64,000 nt of DNA from Alcanivorax sp. (GCF_002726155.1 NZ_PBSH01000032.1:1-64000); one strand, 5' to 3'. Positions 36,663 through 45,242 are shown, counted from the first letter of the stretch. Numbers and translations: made by a program. Notes: generated by a model not told the origin, from the sequence alone.

Positions 36663-37384
36663 ATGACTGGGATGTTTAAACATATGCTGTTGCTGGCCAG
36701 TCTGTCTGTGGCAGCAGTGGCGGCACCTCGTCGGCGCCCAGCGAGCCGGCGACGGACCTGCGCATTGCTACCTATCAGGGGCTGTATGATCTCTACCAGG
36801 ATGATATCAGTGACTTTACCGTGGTATTGGTGGAGCAGCCGTCGGGTATGTTCATTAACCGCAAATCCAACGGCATTCTTACCTTGTCCAGCCTGGATGA
36901 TCTGGGCATGGGCTTCTTGACCGACAAAACCAAAGCGCGTCCTTTCTCGCTGACGTTGGGGGTCTGGCTGCCGGATGTGGCACTGGATAACGAGGACGAC
37001 GAGAACCAGCAGAAAGATCCAGGCAAGACCTATCTGGATGAAGAAACGGTACTGCGTCAGGCTTACTCGGGTCAGATCAGCGGTGCTCAGCTGGTGCGGC
37101 TGTATTTGCTGGCCGAACACCGCCAGGAGCTGGGAGAAAAGCGACTCCTGCAGGGTTTCATTGCCTATCCGCCGGAAGAGGGTGAGGCCGGTAAAGACGA
37201 TCAGGAGGAGTCAGACGAAGGCGCTATCGTTCGGCTGGCCGATGCCACCACTGAGCAGAATCGGGCCTCGGACATTCGTGAGTTCGACAGCGGCTTGCTG
37301 GTGCTACCGTCCCCGCAGGTGATGCGGGCCAATGCGGTTACCGTTGGCGTGGCGGAGCCGGTTTTTGCTGGCGGTTACCGCTAG
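36663..37384 (+). pseudogene. Exported protein of unknown function, frameshifted
   Basis: An ATG at 36663 with GAGGA 6 bases upstream begins a clear signal peptide (MFKHMLLLASLSVAAVAA), but the frame then turns into arginine-rich nonsense. From about 36727 a different frame reads TSSAPSEPATDLRIATYQGL and continues without a stop to 37384. Joining the two needs one extra base around 36720-36730. The mature part is acidic (DNEDDENQQKD, EEGEAGKDDQEESDEG) with no domain I recognise. It is not LapG-like: there is no transglutaminase-type Cys-His-Asp pattern. Either a real frameshift mutation or a sequencing error. Confidence 0.7.
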
Positions 37385-37404
37385 GCGACGCTGGTAGCAA
37401 GCGT

Positions 37405-37434
37405 GTCGGCTTACGGCCTTCGGCCTAAGCCGAC
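37405..37434. repeat. Intergenic REP-type hairpin
   Basis: Perfect 9-bp arms GTCGGCTTA / TAAGCCGAC with an inner GGCC/GGCC pairing, followed by CTACAG. A related imperfect copy is at 41402-41430. It may also terminate the adhesin operon and the convergent yqeY gene; no T-tract is seen. Confidence 0.6.
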
Positions 37435-37579
37435 CTACAGTGCCCAGGCGTGCTCGCCTGAGTTACGCGTATCGGTAGACGTACAGGGGCGATCGTCGTC
37501 AAATAACGTATGGAAAAAGCGATACAAATATCGGAGAAAGACAGGGAGGGGGGAGCCGGAATCTGCCCTGGCAGATTGC

Positions 37580-38026
37580 TCAGCCTAGCTTGGCGCGGAC
37601 CTTGCCGCTGGCGGCGCCCATATCGGCACGACCTTGCAATTTCGGCTTGAGAATACCCATCACCTTGCCCATATCCTGCATACCGGACGCGCCGGTTTGC
37701 GCCATGGCGTCATCGATAAGGGAGTCGATTTCGGCATCGCTGAGCTGGGTGGGGAGGAATTCCTGCAGTACCACGATTTCCGCTTCTTCGGTTTCCGCCA
37801 GTTCCGGGCGGTCCGCGTCGCGGTATTGTGCGGCTGAATCCTTGCGCTGCTTGATCAGCTTGTCGAGCAACGCCAGTACACGGGCATCATCGGGCTCGAT
37901 GCGCTCGTCCACTTCAATTTGCTTGATCGCTGCCAGCGCCATACGAAAAACGCCAAGACGTGCCTTTTCTTTGGCACGCATGGCGTCTTTCATGGCTGCA
38001 GTGAGCTGCTCTTTGAGCGCACTCAT
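37580..38026 (-). CDS. yqeY: GatB/YqeY domain protein
   Basis: A 148-aa protein of the YqeY family, related to the tail domain of GatB, the amidotransferase subunit acting on tRNA; the exact role is not established. Typical motifs: AMRAKEKARLGVFRMALAAIK, YRDADRPELAETEEAEI, LPTQLSDAEI and GKVMGILKPKLQGRADM. It follows rpsU by 14 bases and is probably co-transcribed with it. Confidence 0.92.
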   Translation of the reverse strand: MSALKEQLTAAMKDAMRAKEKARLGVFRMALAAIKQIEVDERIEPDDARVLALLDKLIKQRKDSAAQYRDADRPELAETEEAEIVVLQEFLPTQLSDAEIDSLIDDAMAQTGASGMQDMGKVMGILKPKLQGRADMGAASGKVRAKLG

Positions 38027-38040
38027 CAGACGTCTATACC

Positions 38041-38256
38041 TTAGTACAAACGTTTGCGTGCGAGTTGCTCACGCTGCAGTTTTTTAAGGTGACGCTTGAC
38101 GGCTGCGGCACGCTTGCGCTTACGCTCTTGTGTGGGCTTCTCGTACTGCTCGCGACGACGCACTTCAGAGAGAATACCCGCTTTTTCACAGCCACGCTTG
38201 AAACGGCGCAGGGCCACATCAAACGGTTCGCCTTCTTTCACCTTCACCTGAGGCAT
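38041..38256 (-). CDS. rpsU: 30S ribosomal protein bS21
   Basis: 71 aa, full length, beginning [20 protein letters not shown] and ending in the usual basic tail. AGGAAGGTGA stands before the start. In most gammaproteobacteria rpsU lies next to dnaG; here it is separated by the adhesin locus and has its own promoter. Confidence 0.98.
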   Translation of the reverse strand: MPQVKVKEGEPFDVALRRFKRGCEKAGILSEVRRREQYEKPTQERKRKRAAAVKRHLKKLQREQLARKRLY

Positions 38257-38334
38257 GAAGAATCACCTTCCTAGAAATTAGAGTTTATGGGTTCGCCGCG
38301 GGCTCAGGTGGTCCCGGGGTGCGGCGAGGCGGGG

Positions 38335-38362
38335 ATTCTACCTGAGTGGGGAATAAATGCAA
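38335..38362 (-). promoter_or_regulatory. rpsU promoter
   Basis: On the - strand: -35 TTGCAT (38357-38362), 16-base spacer, -10 TAGAAT (38335-38340), leading to a roughly 70-base leader before rpsU. A good sigma-70 match in the divergent gap between rpsU and tsaD. Confidence 0.6.
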
Positions 38363-38414
38363 ATCCGGGCGTCTGGCGCTATCATGGCGCCGCAATTTCA
38401 CAGGGTTGAGCACC

Positions 38415-39440
38415 ATGCGCGTATTGGGTATTGAATCGAGCTGCGACGAGACCGGCGTGGCCATCTATGACACCGAGCAGGGCCTGCTGGGTCAGGCGCT
38501 CTATAGTCAGGTGGAGATGCATGCCCGTTATGGCGGGGTGGTGCCGGAGCTGGCCAGCCGTGACCATGTTCAGCGGGTGCTGCCGCTGGTGCGTGAAGTG
38601 ATGGATGCCGCCGATACGGGGGCGGAGCAGCTTGATGGTATTGCCTATACTGCCGGCCCGGGGCTGGCAGGCGCCTTGCTGGTGGGGGCTGGGGTTGCCC
38701 GTTCGCTGGCGTTCGGCTGGGATTTGCCCGCTGTGGCCGTGCATCATATGGAAGGGCACCTGCTGGCGCCGTTGCTGGAACCCAATGCGCCGGCGTTTCC
38801 GTTTGTGGCCCTGCTGGTCAGTGGCGGGCATACCCTGTTGCTGGATGCCCAGGGGTTGGGAGATTACGCCATTCTGGGCGAATCAGTGGATGATGCTGCC
38901 GGTGAAGCGTTCGACAAGGCCGCCAAGATGATGGGGCTGGGTTATCCGGGTGGGCCACGCATTGCTGCGCTGGCCCAGCAGGGCACAGCGGGGCGATTCC
39001 GCTTTCCCCGCCCGATGACGGATCGTCCGGGGCTGGATATGAGCTTTTCCGGGCTGAAGACCTTCACCCTCAATACCATCAATGATTTGGGTGGAAAAGA
39101 CGTCTTGAGCGAGCAGGATCGGGCCGATATTGCCCGTGCGTTTGAAGAGGCGGCGGTGGATACCCTGGTAATCAAATGCCGCCGTGCGGTGGAGCAGACC
39201 GGGCACAAACGGTTAGTCATGGCCGGAGGCGTCAGTGCCAACCAGTCGTTGCGCGTCAAGTTGGCCGAGCAGATGAAGAAGCGTGGTGTGGACGTCTACT
39301 ACCCGGCTCCCCAGTACTGTACCGATAATGGCGCCATGATCGCCTTTGCCGGTGCCTTGCGATTGCAGGCCGGTGAGCGGGCCGCCTTGCCCATCAAGAT
39401 CCGCCCGCGCTGGCCGCTGACGGAGTTGGCCTCTCTCTAA
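38415..39440 (+). CDS. tsaD: tRNA threonylcarbamoyladenosine transferase TsaD
   Basis: Catalytic subunit that, with TsaB and TsaE, adds the t6A modification at position 37 of ANN-decoding tRNAs. The start [13 protein letters not shown] is family-typical; the frame is open 69 bases further upstream. Metal ligands in HMEGH (residues 111-115), ATP-binding LLVSGGHT and [19 protein letters not shown], and the final [10 protein letters not shown]. 341 aa, full length. Divergent from rpsU, as in Pseudomonas. Confidence 0.97.
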   Translation: MRVLGIESSCDETGVAIYDTEQGLLGQALYSQVEMHARYGGVVPELASRDHVQRVLPLVREVMDAADTGAEQLDGIAYTAGPGLAGALLVGAGVARSLAFGWDLPAVAVHHMEGHLLAPLLEPNAPAFPFVALLVSGGHTLLLDAQGLGDYAILGESVDDAAGEAFDKAAKMMGLGYPGGPRIAALAQQGTAGRFRFPRPMTDRPGLDMSFSGLKTFTLNTINDLGGKDVLSEQDRADIARAFEEAAVDTLVIKCRRAVEQTGHKRLVMAGGVSANQSLRVKLAEQMKKRGVDVYYPAPQYCTDNGAMIAFAGALRLQAGERAALPIKIRPRWPLTELASL

Positions 39441-39457
39441 GCGGCCAGCCGCCTTTC

Positions 39458-39618
39458 TGTAGGAGCACCTCTTGAGGTGCGAACCACGCGTCAGCGTGGA
39501 AATCGCCCGCAGGGCGATCAGGACTGCCAGGCATCGCGTGAGTAATCTGGTGGCACCTGCTGCAAGTCCTGCTTCCTCGCTCAGCCTCGGATTCGTCACT
39601 CAAGAGGAACTCCTACAG
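39458..39618. repeat. Intergenic REP cluster between tsaD and plsY
   Basis: Left boundary TGTAGGAGCACCTCTTGAGG (39458 on), a variant of the hairpin found in the NRPS gene, with a changed but complementary stem. Right boundary CAAGAGGAACTCCTACAG (39601-39618) in opposite orientation. Between them are smaller hairpins (CACGC/GCGTG; ATCGCCC/GGGCGAT). No gene is visible. Confidence 0.75.
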
Positions 39619-39673
39619 CGGCTTTGTTGATATCAAGAATCGCGCCGCCAGCGACGCCCCTACGGCTGAGGGC

Positions 39674-40288
39674 TCAATCTTTCTTTCGGAACCCCAGTTC
39701 TTCCCCGCGCAGGATTTTCTGCAGATTGCTGCGGTGCCGGGCGATCATCACCAGAGACAGAGCCAGCATGGGCCAGAAAGCCTGGGGCAGCCAGGCAAAG
39801 ATACACGCCGGTGCTACTACAAAAGCGCTGAGTGAGGCGATGGAAGAAATGCGGTTGAGGGCAAAGACCAGCAGCCAGGTGCCACCGGCAAGCAGCCCGC
39901 TGGGCCAGTGCAGGGCGAACAACAGCCCGAAAGCCGTGGCCACGCCCTTACCACCCTGAAAATGGAAGAACACCGGGTACAGGTGGCCCAGAAAGGCGGA
40001 GGTGCCCACCAGGGCGGCGACAAAGGGGCCCATGTCGAGAGAGCGGGCCAATATCACCGGAATGACCCCTTTAAGTACGTCACCGAGCAGGGTGAGCGCG
40101 GCCGCCGGTTTGCCGCCAATGCGCAATACATTGGTGGCCCCGGGGTTGTTGGAGCCCTCGGTGCGAGGGTCCGGGTAGCCGAACAATCGACACACCAGAA
40201 TGGCACTGGAAATAGAGCCCATCAGATAGCCGGCTATGCACAATGGCACTAGCCAAAACCAGACGTCCTGTAATGTCCCTGCTTGCAC
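39674..40288 (-). CDS. plsY: Glycerol-3-phosphate acyltransferase PlsY
   Basis: Integral inner-membrane enzyme transferring an acyl group from acyl-phosphate to glycerol-3-phosphate, the first step of phospholipid synthesis. Motifs GSISSA, EGSNNPGATNVLR and FQGGKGVATAFG are the three conserved cytoplasmic loops; five to seven hydrophobic segments. 204 aa, normal. Divergent from folB, the same arrangement as in Pseudomonas. Confidence 0.95.
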   Translation of the reverse strand: MQAGTLQDVWFWLVPLCIAGYLMGSISSAILVCRLFGYPDPRTEGSNNPGATNVLRIGGKPAAALTLLGDVLKGVIPVILARSLDMGPFVAALVGTSAFLGHLYPVFFHFQGGKGVATAFGLLFALHWPSGLLAGGTWLLVFALNRISSIASLSAFVVAPACIFAWLPQAFWPMLALSLVMIARHRSNLQKILRGEELGFRKKD

Positions 40289-40479
40289 CGGCTATAATCT
40301 CCCTTCAATCGCTGAGGCAGCGAAATTTGCGCCCTGTAATACATGGGGTGACATTGTACACAGCAGGGCGTTATTGCCTGCGATGCAAGCGTAACATCTG
40401 ATTACCTGAAATGGGATTCATCCGCCAGAGGCCTTGTGTCAGCGTAGGTGCCGGTGAATGCCACGCCAAGAGATCGAGT

Positions 40480-40842
40480 ATGGATATTGTTTATATCAAT
40501 GATTTGAAAGTGGATACCGTGATCGGCATTTTTGACTGGGAGCGCCGTATTCGCCAGACCGTCAGTCTGGATCTGGAGATGGCGGCGGACATTCGCAGAG
40601 GGGCAGCATCGGATCACATCGACGATGCCCTGGACTACAAGGCTATCGGCAAGCGGTTGATTGCCTTTATCGAAAGCAGCGAGTTTCAGCTGGTTGAGAC
40701 GCTGGCCGAGAACGTGGCGCAGCTGGTGCTCAACGAATTTCAGGTGCCGTGGTTGAAGCTGCGGCTCAGCAAACCGGGCGCCCTGCGTGGTGCGCGGGAT
40801 GTGGGTGTGATCATTGAGCGGGGTGAACGTCCCGATGGGTGA
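40480..40842 (+). CDS. folB: Dihydroneopterin aldolase FolB
   Basis: Folate pathway: cleaves 7,8-dihydroneopterin to 6-hydroxymethyl-dihydropterin. The start MDIVYINDLKVDTVIGI matches the family; 120 aa. Conserved FDWERRIRQ and the Glu/Lys active-site region ALDYKAIGKRLIAFIE. The 191-base region upstream, shared with plsY, holds a TATAAT at 40293-40298 and a GCCCTG/CAGGGC inverted repeat but no clear -35. It overlaps folK by 8 bases. Confidence 0.95.
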   Translation: MDIVYINDLKVDTVIGIFDWERRIRQTVSLDLEMAADIRRGAASDHIDDALDYKAIGKRLIAFIESSEFQLVETLAENVAQLVLNEFQVPWLKLRLSKPGALRGARDVGVIIERGERPDG

Positions 40843-41356
40843 AGCGCTGGAAGGTGACGCGTCTCAGGCTCAGGTATTCCTTAGCCTGGGCTCCAATATA
40901 GACCGTGAGCACAATATCCGCTCTGGGCTGAAAGCGCTGGCCCGGCTATTTTCACCGCTGGCAATCAGTCCGGTGTATGAAAGTGAAGCGGTGGGTTTTG
41001 ACGGCGATGCTTTTTATAACCTGGTGGTAGGGCTGAAGACGACCCTGAGTGTCGGGGGCCTGGCGGCTTGCCTGAAGGACATCGAAAAAGACCATGGCCG
41101 GGTACGTGGCGAGAAGAAGTTTTCCAGCCGAACCCTGGATATCGATATTCTTACCTACGACGACTGTGTGGGGGAAGTGGATGGGGTGCAGCTGCCCCGC
41201 GATGAAATTCTCAAACACGCTTTTGTGTTGAAACCCCTGGTGGACCTGGCCCCGGATGCGTTGCATCCCGAAACAAAAACGTCTTACCGCTCGCTACTGG
41301 AAGCGGCCAATTTCAGTGGGCAAAAATTGTGGGTGGTGCCGTTCGAGGATAAATAA
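40835..41356 (+). CDS. folK: HPPK, 6-hydroxymethyl-dihydropterin pyrophosphokinase FolK
   Basis: Next folate step, transferring pyrophosphate from ATP to the pterin made by FolB. Motifs FLSLGSNIDRE, SPVYESEAVGF, YNLVVGLKT and RTLDIDILTYDD with the Mg-binding aspartates, then LPRDEILKHAFVLKPL. ATG at 40835 is preferred; in-frame TTG and GTG codons occur a little upstream inside folB. Confidence 0.95.
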   Translation: MGEALEGDASQAQVFLSLGSNIDREHNIRSGLKALARLFSPLAISPVYESEAVGFDGDAFYNLVVGLKTTLSVGGLAACLKDIEKDHGRVRGEKKFSSRTLDIDILTYDDCVGEVDGVQLPRDEILKHAFVLKPLVDLAPDALHPETKTSYRSLLEAANFSGQKLWVVPFEDK

Positions 41357-41401
41357 CGGCGCGGTTCGTCGGTCCCGGCTATGGGCCTCGGAACGCAGCA
41401 T

Positions 41402-41430
41402 GTCGGATTACGCCTTTAGGCTAATTCGAC
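41402..41430. repeat. Intergenic REP-type hairpin (imperfect)
   Basis: GTCGGATTACGCC ... GGCTAATTCGAC, then CTACTGG: a diverged copy of the hairpin at 37405-37434. It sits in the 173-base convergent gap after folK. The next 90 bases hold a copy of the GCGTG-rich repeat family (41494-41525). Confidence 0.5.
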
Positions 41431-41529
41431 CTACTGGAGACGAACCGTTTCGCGGGCAGCGCAGCCACCGTTCGGCACCCAGTATCGCCCGCGTTGCAGC
41501 GTGTGGCGTGAAGCGTGCCGCGTCTCTTT

Positions 41530-42456
41530 TTAATACCAGTGCGGTGCCATATCGCTTTGGGCCCAACGAAAGAAATCGTATTCCAGCCGTGAAATGCCAC
41601 CCGGGTAGAGGTGCTCGATACGCTGAAGCGTTGGGCGCTGGTGGGTTTTCTCCAGGTCCTGAAGCATTTGTCGCAGGGTGGCGCGGCCCACGGGTTTGGA
41701 CATGAGAAAAGCGGTAGTGGCCCAGGCAACCGTATAGGGAATGGCGTTTAGCTGGTGGGCCATTTTTCGCCATTGCGCATCGTCCAGGGACAGATACTGC
41801 CGCAGAGTGATCAGCCGTTGCTGTTCAATCCAGGTCTGAACCCGCTCCTGCGCATCCGGCAGCGCACTGATTTTCAGGCGACCGTCCGGTTGTGTTTCCA
41901 GGGTCTGGAAATACTGTGCCAGGCCTTCTTGCAACCAGACCGGGGCCGAGGGTGATAACTGGTAGAGCAGAACGTGGCTGGATTCATGCAGGATGGTCTG
42001 GGCAACTTGCCGTTCATCATCGGCCCATCGCCACACTGCCACTTCATTGGTGGCAGGAATAAAGACGCCGGCATAGTGGCGGCTGCTGGAGCCTATGCGG
42101 TCAACCATCCATTGCTGGAAGTCGTCCTGTTTTTCAATCAGGTATAAATTGACTTCCGCGGTGCCATGCAGGTCCAGGCCGAAATCCCGGCGGTAGCGCT
42201 GGTAAATGTTGCGGATGTTATCCAGCGTTTGTTGTTGCAGGTCGCCGGAGAGGGTGAAGTCCTGACGTTTAATGTGGATTTCGAGTTCTTTGAGTTGTGG
42301 GCTGATGTCCGGGGTGATGGTTTGGGTTTGTACGTCTTCCGGTGGCCGGTCACCAAAGTGCAATTTACCGTTGGCGTCACGCCACTGGAAAATTTCTGCC
42401 CGGGCGATGCCGCCGAGCAGGAGACTGAGGGTGAGAGCAAGCGCTAGAAGTCGCAA
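41530..42456 (-). CDS. Exported DUF4124 protein with HExxH metallopeptidase-like domain
   Basis: Signal peptide (LALALTLSLLLGGIARA), then a DUF4124 segment (IFQWRDANGKLHFGDRPP, residues about 22-40). From about residue 60 there is a domain with ILHESSHVLL, a zinc-type HExxH, and WLQEGLAQYF about 20 residues later, where a gluzincin would carry its third ligand. A periplasmic zinc peptidase is a reasonable inference, not proven. The start overlaps the end of the second DUF4124 gene, so the two are coupled. 308 aa. Confidence 0.8.
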   Translation of the reverse strand: MRLLALALTLSLLLGGIARAEIFQWRDANGKLHFGDRPPEDVQTQTITPDISPQLKELEIHIKRQDFTLSGDLQQQTLDNIRNIYQRYRRDFGLDLHGTAEVNLYLIEKQDDFQQWMVDRIGSSSRHYAGVFIPATNEVAVWRWADDERQVAQTILHESSHVLLYQLSPSAPVWLQEGLAQYFQTLETQPDGRLKISALPDAQERVQTWIEQQRLITLRQYLSLDDAQWRKMAHQLNAIPYTVAWATTAFLMSKPVGRATLRQMLQDLEKTHQRPTLQRIEHLYPGGISRLEYDFFRWAQSDMAPHWY

Positions 42457-42881
42457 TGTTCGTCAATCCATTTACGGGTTTTTTTCTGGTCAGCGGCAAC
42501 TTCGTCTGCCGTTGCGCCGCGCCGTGAGCCGTCTTCTTCAATGTATTCGAAAGGGCCTTTGAGCATTTTCAGGCGGTCTTGTGCTTCCGCGCAGGGTTTG
42601 GCAAAACGTTCCTGGTGTTGTCTTCGGGCGGCTTCTTCGGCCTGGGCTTTTTCCCGGGCCTGGGTACGCTGGCTTTCCAGCAGACGCTGGGTGCGGGCAT
42701 GAATATCGCGTGCATCCTCCTGACCAATTTTGGGGGGAGCTTTCACGTCGAGAGTGTCATGTTGCTCTTTTGGCGCCTTGTCCCCGAATTGCCAATTTCC
42801 GTTGGCGTCTTTCCAGCGATAGATTTCTGCACTGGCCGACATGACCGTCAGCGACAGAATTATTCCCCCGATTAATCTCAT
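42444..42881 (-). CDS. Exported DUF4124 protein
   Basis: A small exported protein (145 aa): signal peptide ending near SASA, DUF4124 motif IYRWKDANGNWQFGDKAP at residues about 20-37, then a charged coiled-coil-like helix (ARTQRLLESQRTQAREKAQ) and a C-terminal pair of cysteines (KPCAEAQ ... DEHCDF). Function unknown. Upstream partner of the HExxH protein, with which it shares the N-terminal domain and overlaps by 13 bases. Confidence 0.85.
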   Translation of the reverse strand: MRLIGGIILSLTVMSASAEIYRWKDANGNWQFGDKAPKEQHDTLDVKAPPKIGQEDARDIHARTQRLLESQRTQAREKAQAEEAARRQHQERFAKPCAEAQDRLKMLKGPFEYIEEDGSRRGATADEVAADQKKTRKWIDEHCDF

Positions 42882-42915
42882 TATTCCCCCGAGTATCCGT
42901 CTCGTGTTGTGTGGT

Positions 42916-43653
42916 TTAGCTTCCCTGCAAGGCCAGTGAACGTCCCCCGTCCACGGCCAGTATCTGACCTGTTATAAATGGCGCGGCTGTGGCCAACCAG
43001 TAAACCGTGTTGGCGATGTCATCCGGTTCACCGCTGCGCTTGAGCGCGGTGGCATCCTGAATCGCCTGCTGGTTCATTTGCCCCGCCTCCGGCCACAGGA
43101 TTGGCCCCGGGGATACGCCGTTCACGCGAATCTCCGGCCCCAGCTCCCGAGCCAGGCTTTTTGTCATCATCGCAAGTCCTGCCTTGGCCATGCAATAGAG
43201 GGTGTGGGTTTGCAGCGGTTTTTCCGCGTAGACATCGACTATGTTGATAATGCAGCCGTGTTGTTGGCGCAGGGCCGGCGTCAGTTGCTGGCTGAGAATA
43301 AAGGGGGCGCGCAGGTTGCTGTGAATCAATTTGTCCCAGTCGGCGTCGTCGGCCTGATCAATGGGCGTGGGGTAGAAACTGGAGGCATTATTTACCAGCA
43401 GGTCCAGTTGGCCAAAGCAGGTCAGGGCGTCGTTGGCTAGTTGGCGAACCGCAGCGGGCTGATCCAGATCAGCTTGCAACAGTGCGGCACTATCCGGTCG
43501 TAGCTGATTTAACTCTGCGGCCAGGCTTTCGGCTTCCTGCTGACTGCCACGGTAATGGATGATGACCCGCATGCCGTGGTGGTGCAGGGTACGAACGATC
43601 TGGGCGCCGATACGGCGGGCGCTGCCGGTAACCAGGGCGACGGGGGTTGTCAT
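42916..43653 (-). CDS. folM: SDR-family dihydropteridine/pterin reductase (FolM-like)
   Basis: NADPH-dependent short-chain reductase, 245 aa. The cofactor motif is TGSARRIG, the arginine variant typical of pteridine reductases rather than the usual TGxxxGxG; NNAS, then Y-C-M-A-K at the catalytic Tyr/Lys, and SPGPILWPE. A role in reducing dihydrofolate or dihydromonapterin is inferred from the motif and from nearby folB-folK. It overlaps cca by one base. Other SDR functions are possible. Confidence 0.75.
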   Translation of the reverse strand: MTTPVALVTGSARRIGAQIVRTLHHHGMRVIIHYRGSQQEAESLAAELNQLRPDSAALLQADLDQPAAVRQLANDALTCFGQLDLLVNNASSFYPTPIDQADDADWDKLIHSNLRAPFILSQQLTPALRQQHGCIINIVDVYAEKPLQTHTLYCMAKAGLAMMTKSLARELGPEIRVNGVSPGPILWPEAGQMNQQAIQDATALKRSGEPDDIANTVYWLATAAPFITGQILAVDGGRSLALQGS

Positions 43654-44885
43654 CAGGGATTGAGCTCCTGTTGTTTGAAAGTGGTGATGGCCTGGATGCG
43701 TGCTTTTTCGATGGCGTCGCCCAGGGCGGGCCCTTCAAGACCCTCAGCGCGCAAGGCGGCCACGTCCACAGACTGGAGCGCCTGGGCCGCACCGCGCAGG
43801 TAGTTTGCCTGGGGGTAGGCACGGTCTTCGAAACCGGTGCGGCCGCGGGCATCGGCTTCGCAGGCGCCCAGAAAATCTTCCAACCGTTCGGGCCGGCGGA
43901 TCACATCCAGTGCCTTGAACAGTTTCCACACGGTTTGCGGTTTCAGCTCCAGAGCGCGGTGGCAGTGGGTGTGGTATTCGGCCACCAGCGCGGCGGTGTC
44001 GGCGGCGTCCCGGGGGACGCGCAGCCGTTTCGACAAGGCGCGTGACAGTCGCGCGCTGCGAATTTCATGGGCGATATGCCGGGGCCACTCTGCCTGTGGG
44101 GTCTTGGCTTTGCCTAGATCGTGGCACAGCACAGCGTAGCGGGCCGTCAACGGCAGCTTGAGTGTTGCGGCCATTTCCAGGCATAGCCATTGATGCACCA
44201 GGGTATCCACTTCCGGGTGGTGGGCTTGCGGTTGGGGGACGCCATCCAGTGCGGCCAATTCGGGGAATAGTTTTTCCAGTGCGCCGCAGGCATGCAGCAC
44301 CTGGAAAAAGACCTGGGGGGCCGGTTCCATGAGTGCCCGGCTGGTTTCTTTCCAGACCCGCTCAGGCACCAGGTAATCCAGTTCGCCGCTGTCACTAAGC
44401 TGGCGCATCAGTGCCAGGGTGTCGTCCGCGACGCGGAAACCAAGCCAGTGATAACGGGCAGCGAATCGTGCCACACGCAATACTCGCAGCGGGTCTTCGG
44501 CAAAAGCCGGGGAGACATGTCGTAGCAGGCGAGCTTTCAGGTCGACTTTGCCGCTGAAAGGGTCGACCACCTCGCCACCTTCTGAACGCGCCATGGCATT
44601 GATGGTCAGGTCGCGGCGAATCAGGTCCTCTTCCAGGGAAACGTCGCTGGCGGCATGGAAGGTAAAGCCGCCATAGCCGTGGCCGGATTTTCGTTCGGTA
44701 CGGGCCAGGGCGTATTCTTCCTGGGTGTCGGGGTGCAGGAATACCGGGAAATCCTTGCCCACGGGACGGAATCCGTTGGCTTGCATTTCTTCCGGCGTGG
44801 CGCCAACCACGACCCAGTCCTTTTCCGTCACGGGGAGGCCGAGCAGGGAATCCCGCACCGCACCGCCCACCAGATACACTTTCAT
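43653..44885 (-). CDS. cca: CCA tRNA nucleotidyltransferase (with HD domain)
   Basis: Adds or repairs the CCA end of tRNAs. Class II features: [10 protein letters not shown] at the N-terminus, [14 protein letters not shown] with the catalytic acidic pair, [10 protein letters not shown], and the C-terminal HD domain ([13 protein letters not shown] near residue 250). 410 aa, full length for the gammaproteobacterial multifunctional enzyme. Transcribed away from the EamA gene. Confidence 0.95.
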   Translation of the reverse strand: MKVYLVGGAVRDSLLGLPVTEKDWVVVGATPEEMQANGFRPVGKDFPVFLHPDTQEEYALARTERKSGHGYGGFTFHAASDVSLEEDLIRRDLTINAMARSEGGEVVDPFSGKVDLKARLLRHVSPAFAEDPLRVLRVARFAARYHWLGFRVADDTLALMRQLSDSGELDYLVPERVWKETSRALMEPAPQVFFQVLHACGALEKLFPELAALDGVPQPQAHHPEVDTLVHQWLCLEMAATLKLPLTARYAVLCHDLGKAKTPQAEWPRHIAHEIRSARLSRALSKRLRVPRDAADTAALVAEYHTHCHRALELKPQTVWKLFKALDVIRRPERLEDFLGACEADARGRTGFEDRAYPQANYLRGAAQALQSVDVAALRAEGLEGPALGDAIEKARIQAITTFKQQELNP

Positions 44886-44960
44886 CTTGTTTACCTGTGA
44901 GTTCTTGAGCAGAATGGTCGCATGCTTTCTATCGTACTGAAACTGAACTCTTTGATGCTG

Positions 44961-45070
44961 GTCGTCGACCGCTGTGCACGCAAATGGCGTGCGCAGGGAC
45001 GACGGCTATGTGACTGAAAGTTTCAGTTATCAAAAAAGGCCGCAGCGTCCCCGACCTGCGGCCTTTTTTT
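44961..45070 (+). ncRNA. Candidate small RNA ending at an orphan terminator
   Basis: Between divergent cca and the EamA gene, where no protein gene precedes the terminator on either strand. Stem-loop one: outer GTCGTC/GACGAC (44961-44966, 44998-45003) and inner 10-bp stem CTGTGCACGC/GCGTGCGCAG around AAATG. Stem-loop two: ACTGAAA/TTTCAGT (45013-45027). Then a strong terminator (45032-45070). The 5' end and the strand are uncertain; I see no strong promoter. Confidence 0.35.
45032..45070. terminator. Strong bidirectional rho-independent terminator
   Basis: 14-bp perfect stem AAAAAAGGCCGCAG / CTGCGGCCTTTTTT with a 10-base loop, a T-run on the + strand and, by symmetry, on the - strand. No coding gene runs into it from either side nearby. 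Confidence 0.85.
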
Positions 45071-45078
45071 ATGGGGCC

Positions 45079-45236
45079 GCTTCACGCAACAGGCTCCATG
45101 CAACAACGCGAATCAACGCAAGCCGGAGTCCTGAGGCACTGCCCGCGCACAAATGTTTGAGCGCGGGCAGTGAGGTGGCAAATCAAAAGGCAACGATGAG
45201 CGCGTTGATGCGTGTTGCGTGTAGCTTGAAGCGGAG
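45079..45236. repeat. Dispersed GCGTG-type repeat pair with a perfect hairpin between
   Basis: CGCTTCACGCAACA (45079 on) and, inverted, GCGTGTTGCGTG (45211 on) bound this stretch. Between them is a perfect 12-bp hairpin CACTGCCCGCGC / GCGCGGGCAGTG (45137-45148, 45161-45172) with a 12-base loop and no T-tract. The EamA gene begins 7 bases later, so the repeat forms its leader. Confidence 0.6.
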
Positions 45237-45242
45237 AAAATC

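Noticed and set aside
36663..37384. LapG-type release protease after the OmpA gene, as in related operons
   Set aside because: The repaired sequence shows no transglutaminase-like Cys-His-Asp motif and is acidic; it is not a LapG homologue.
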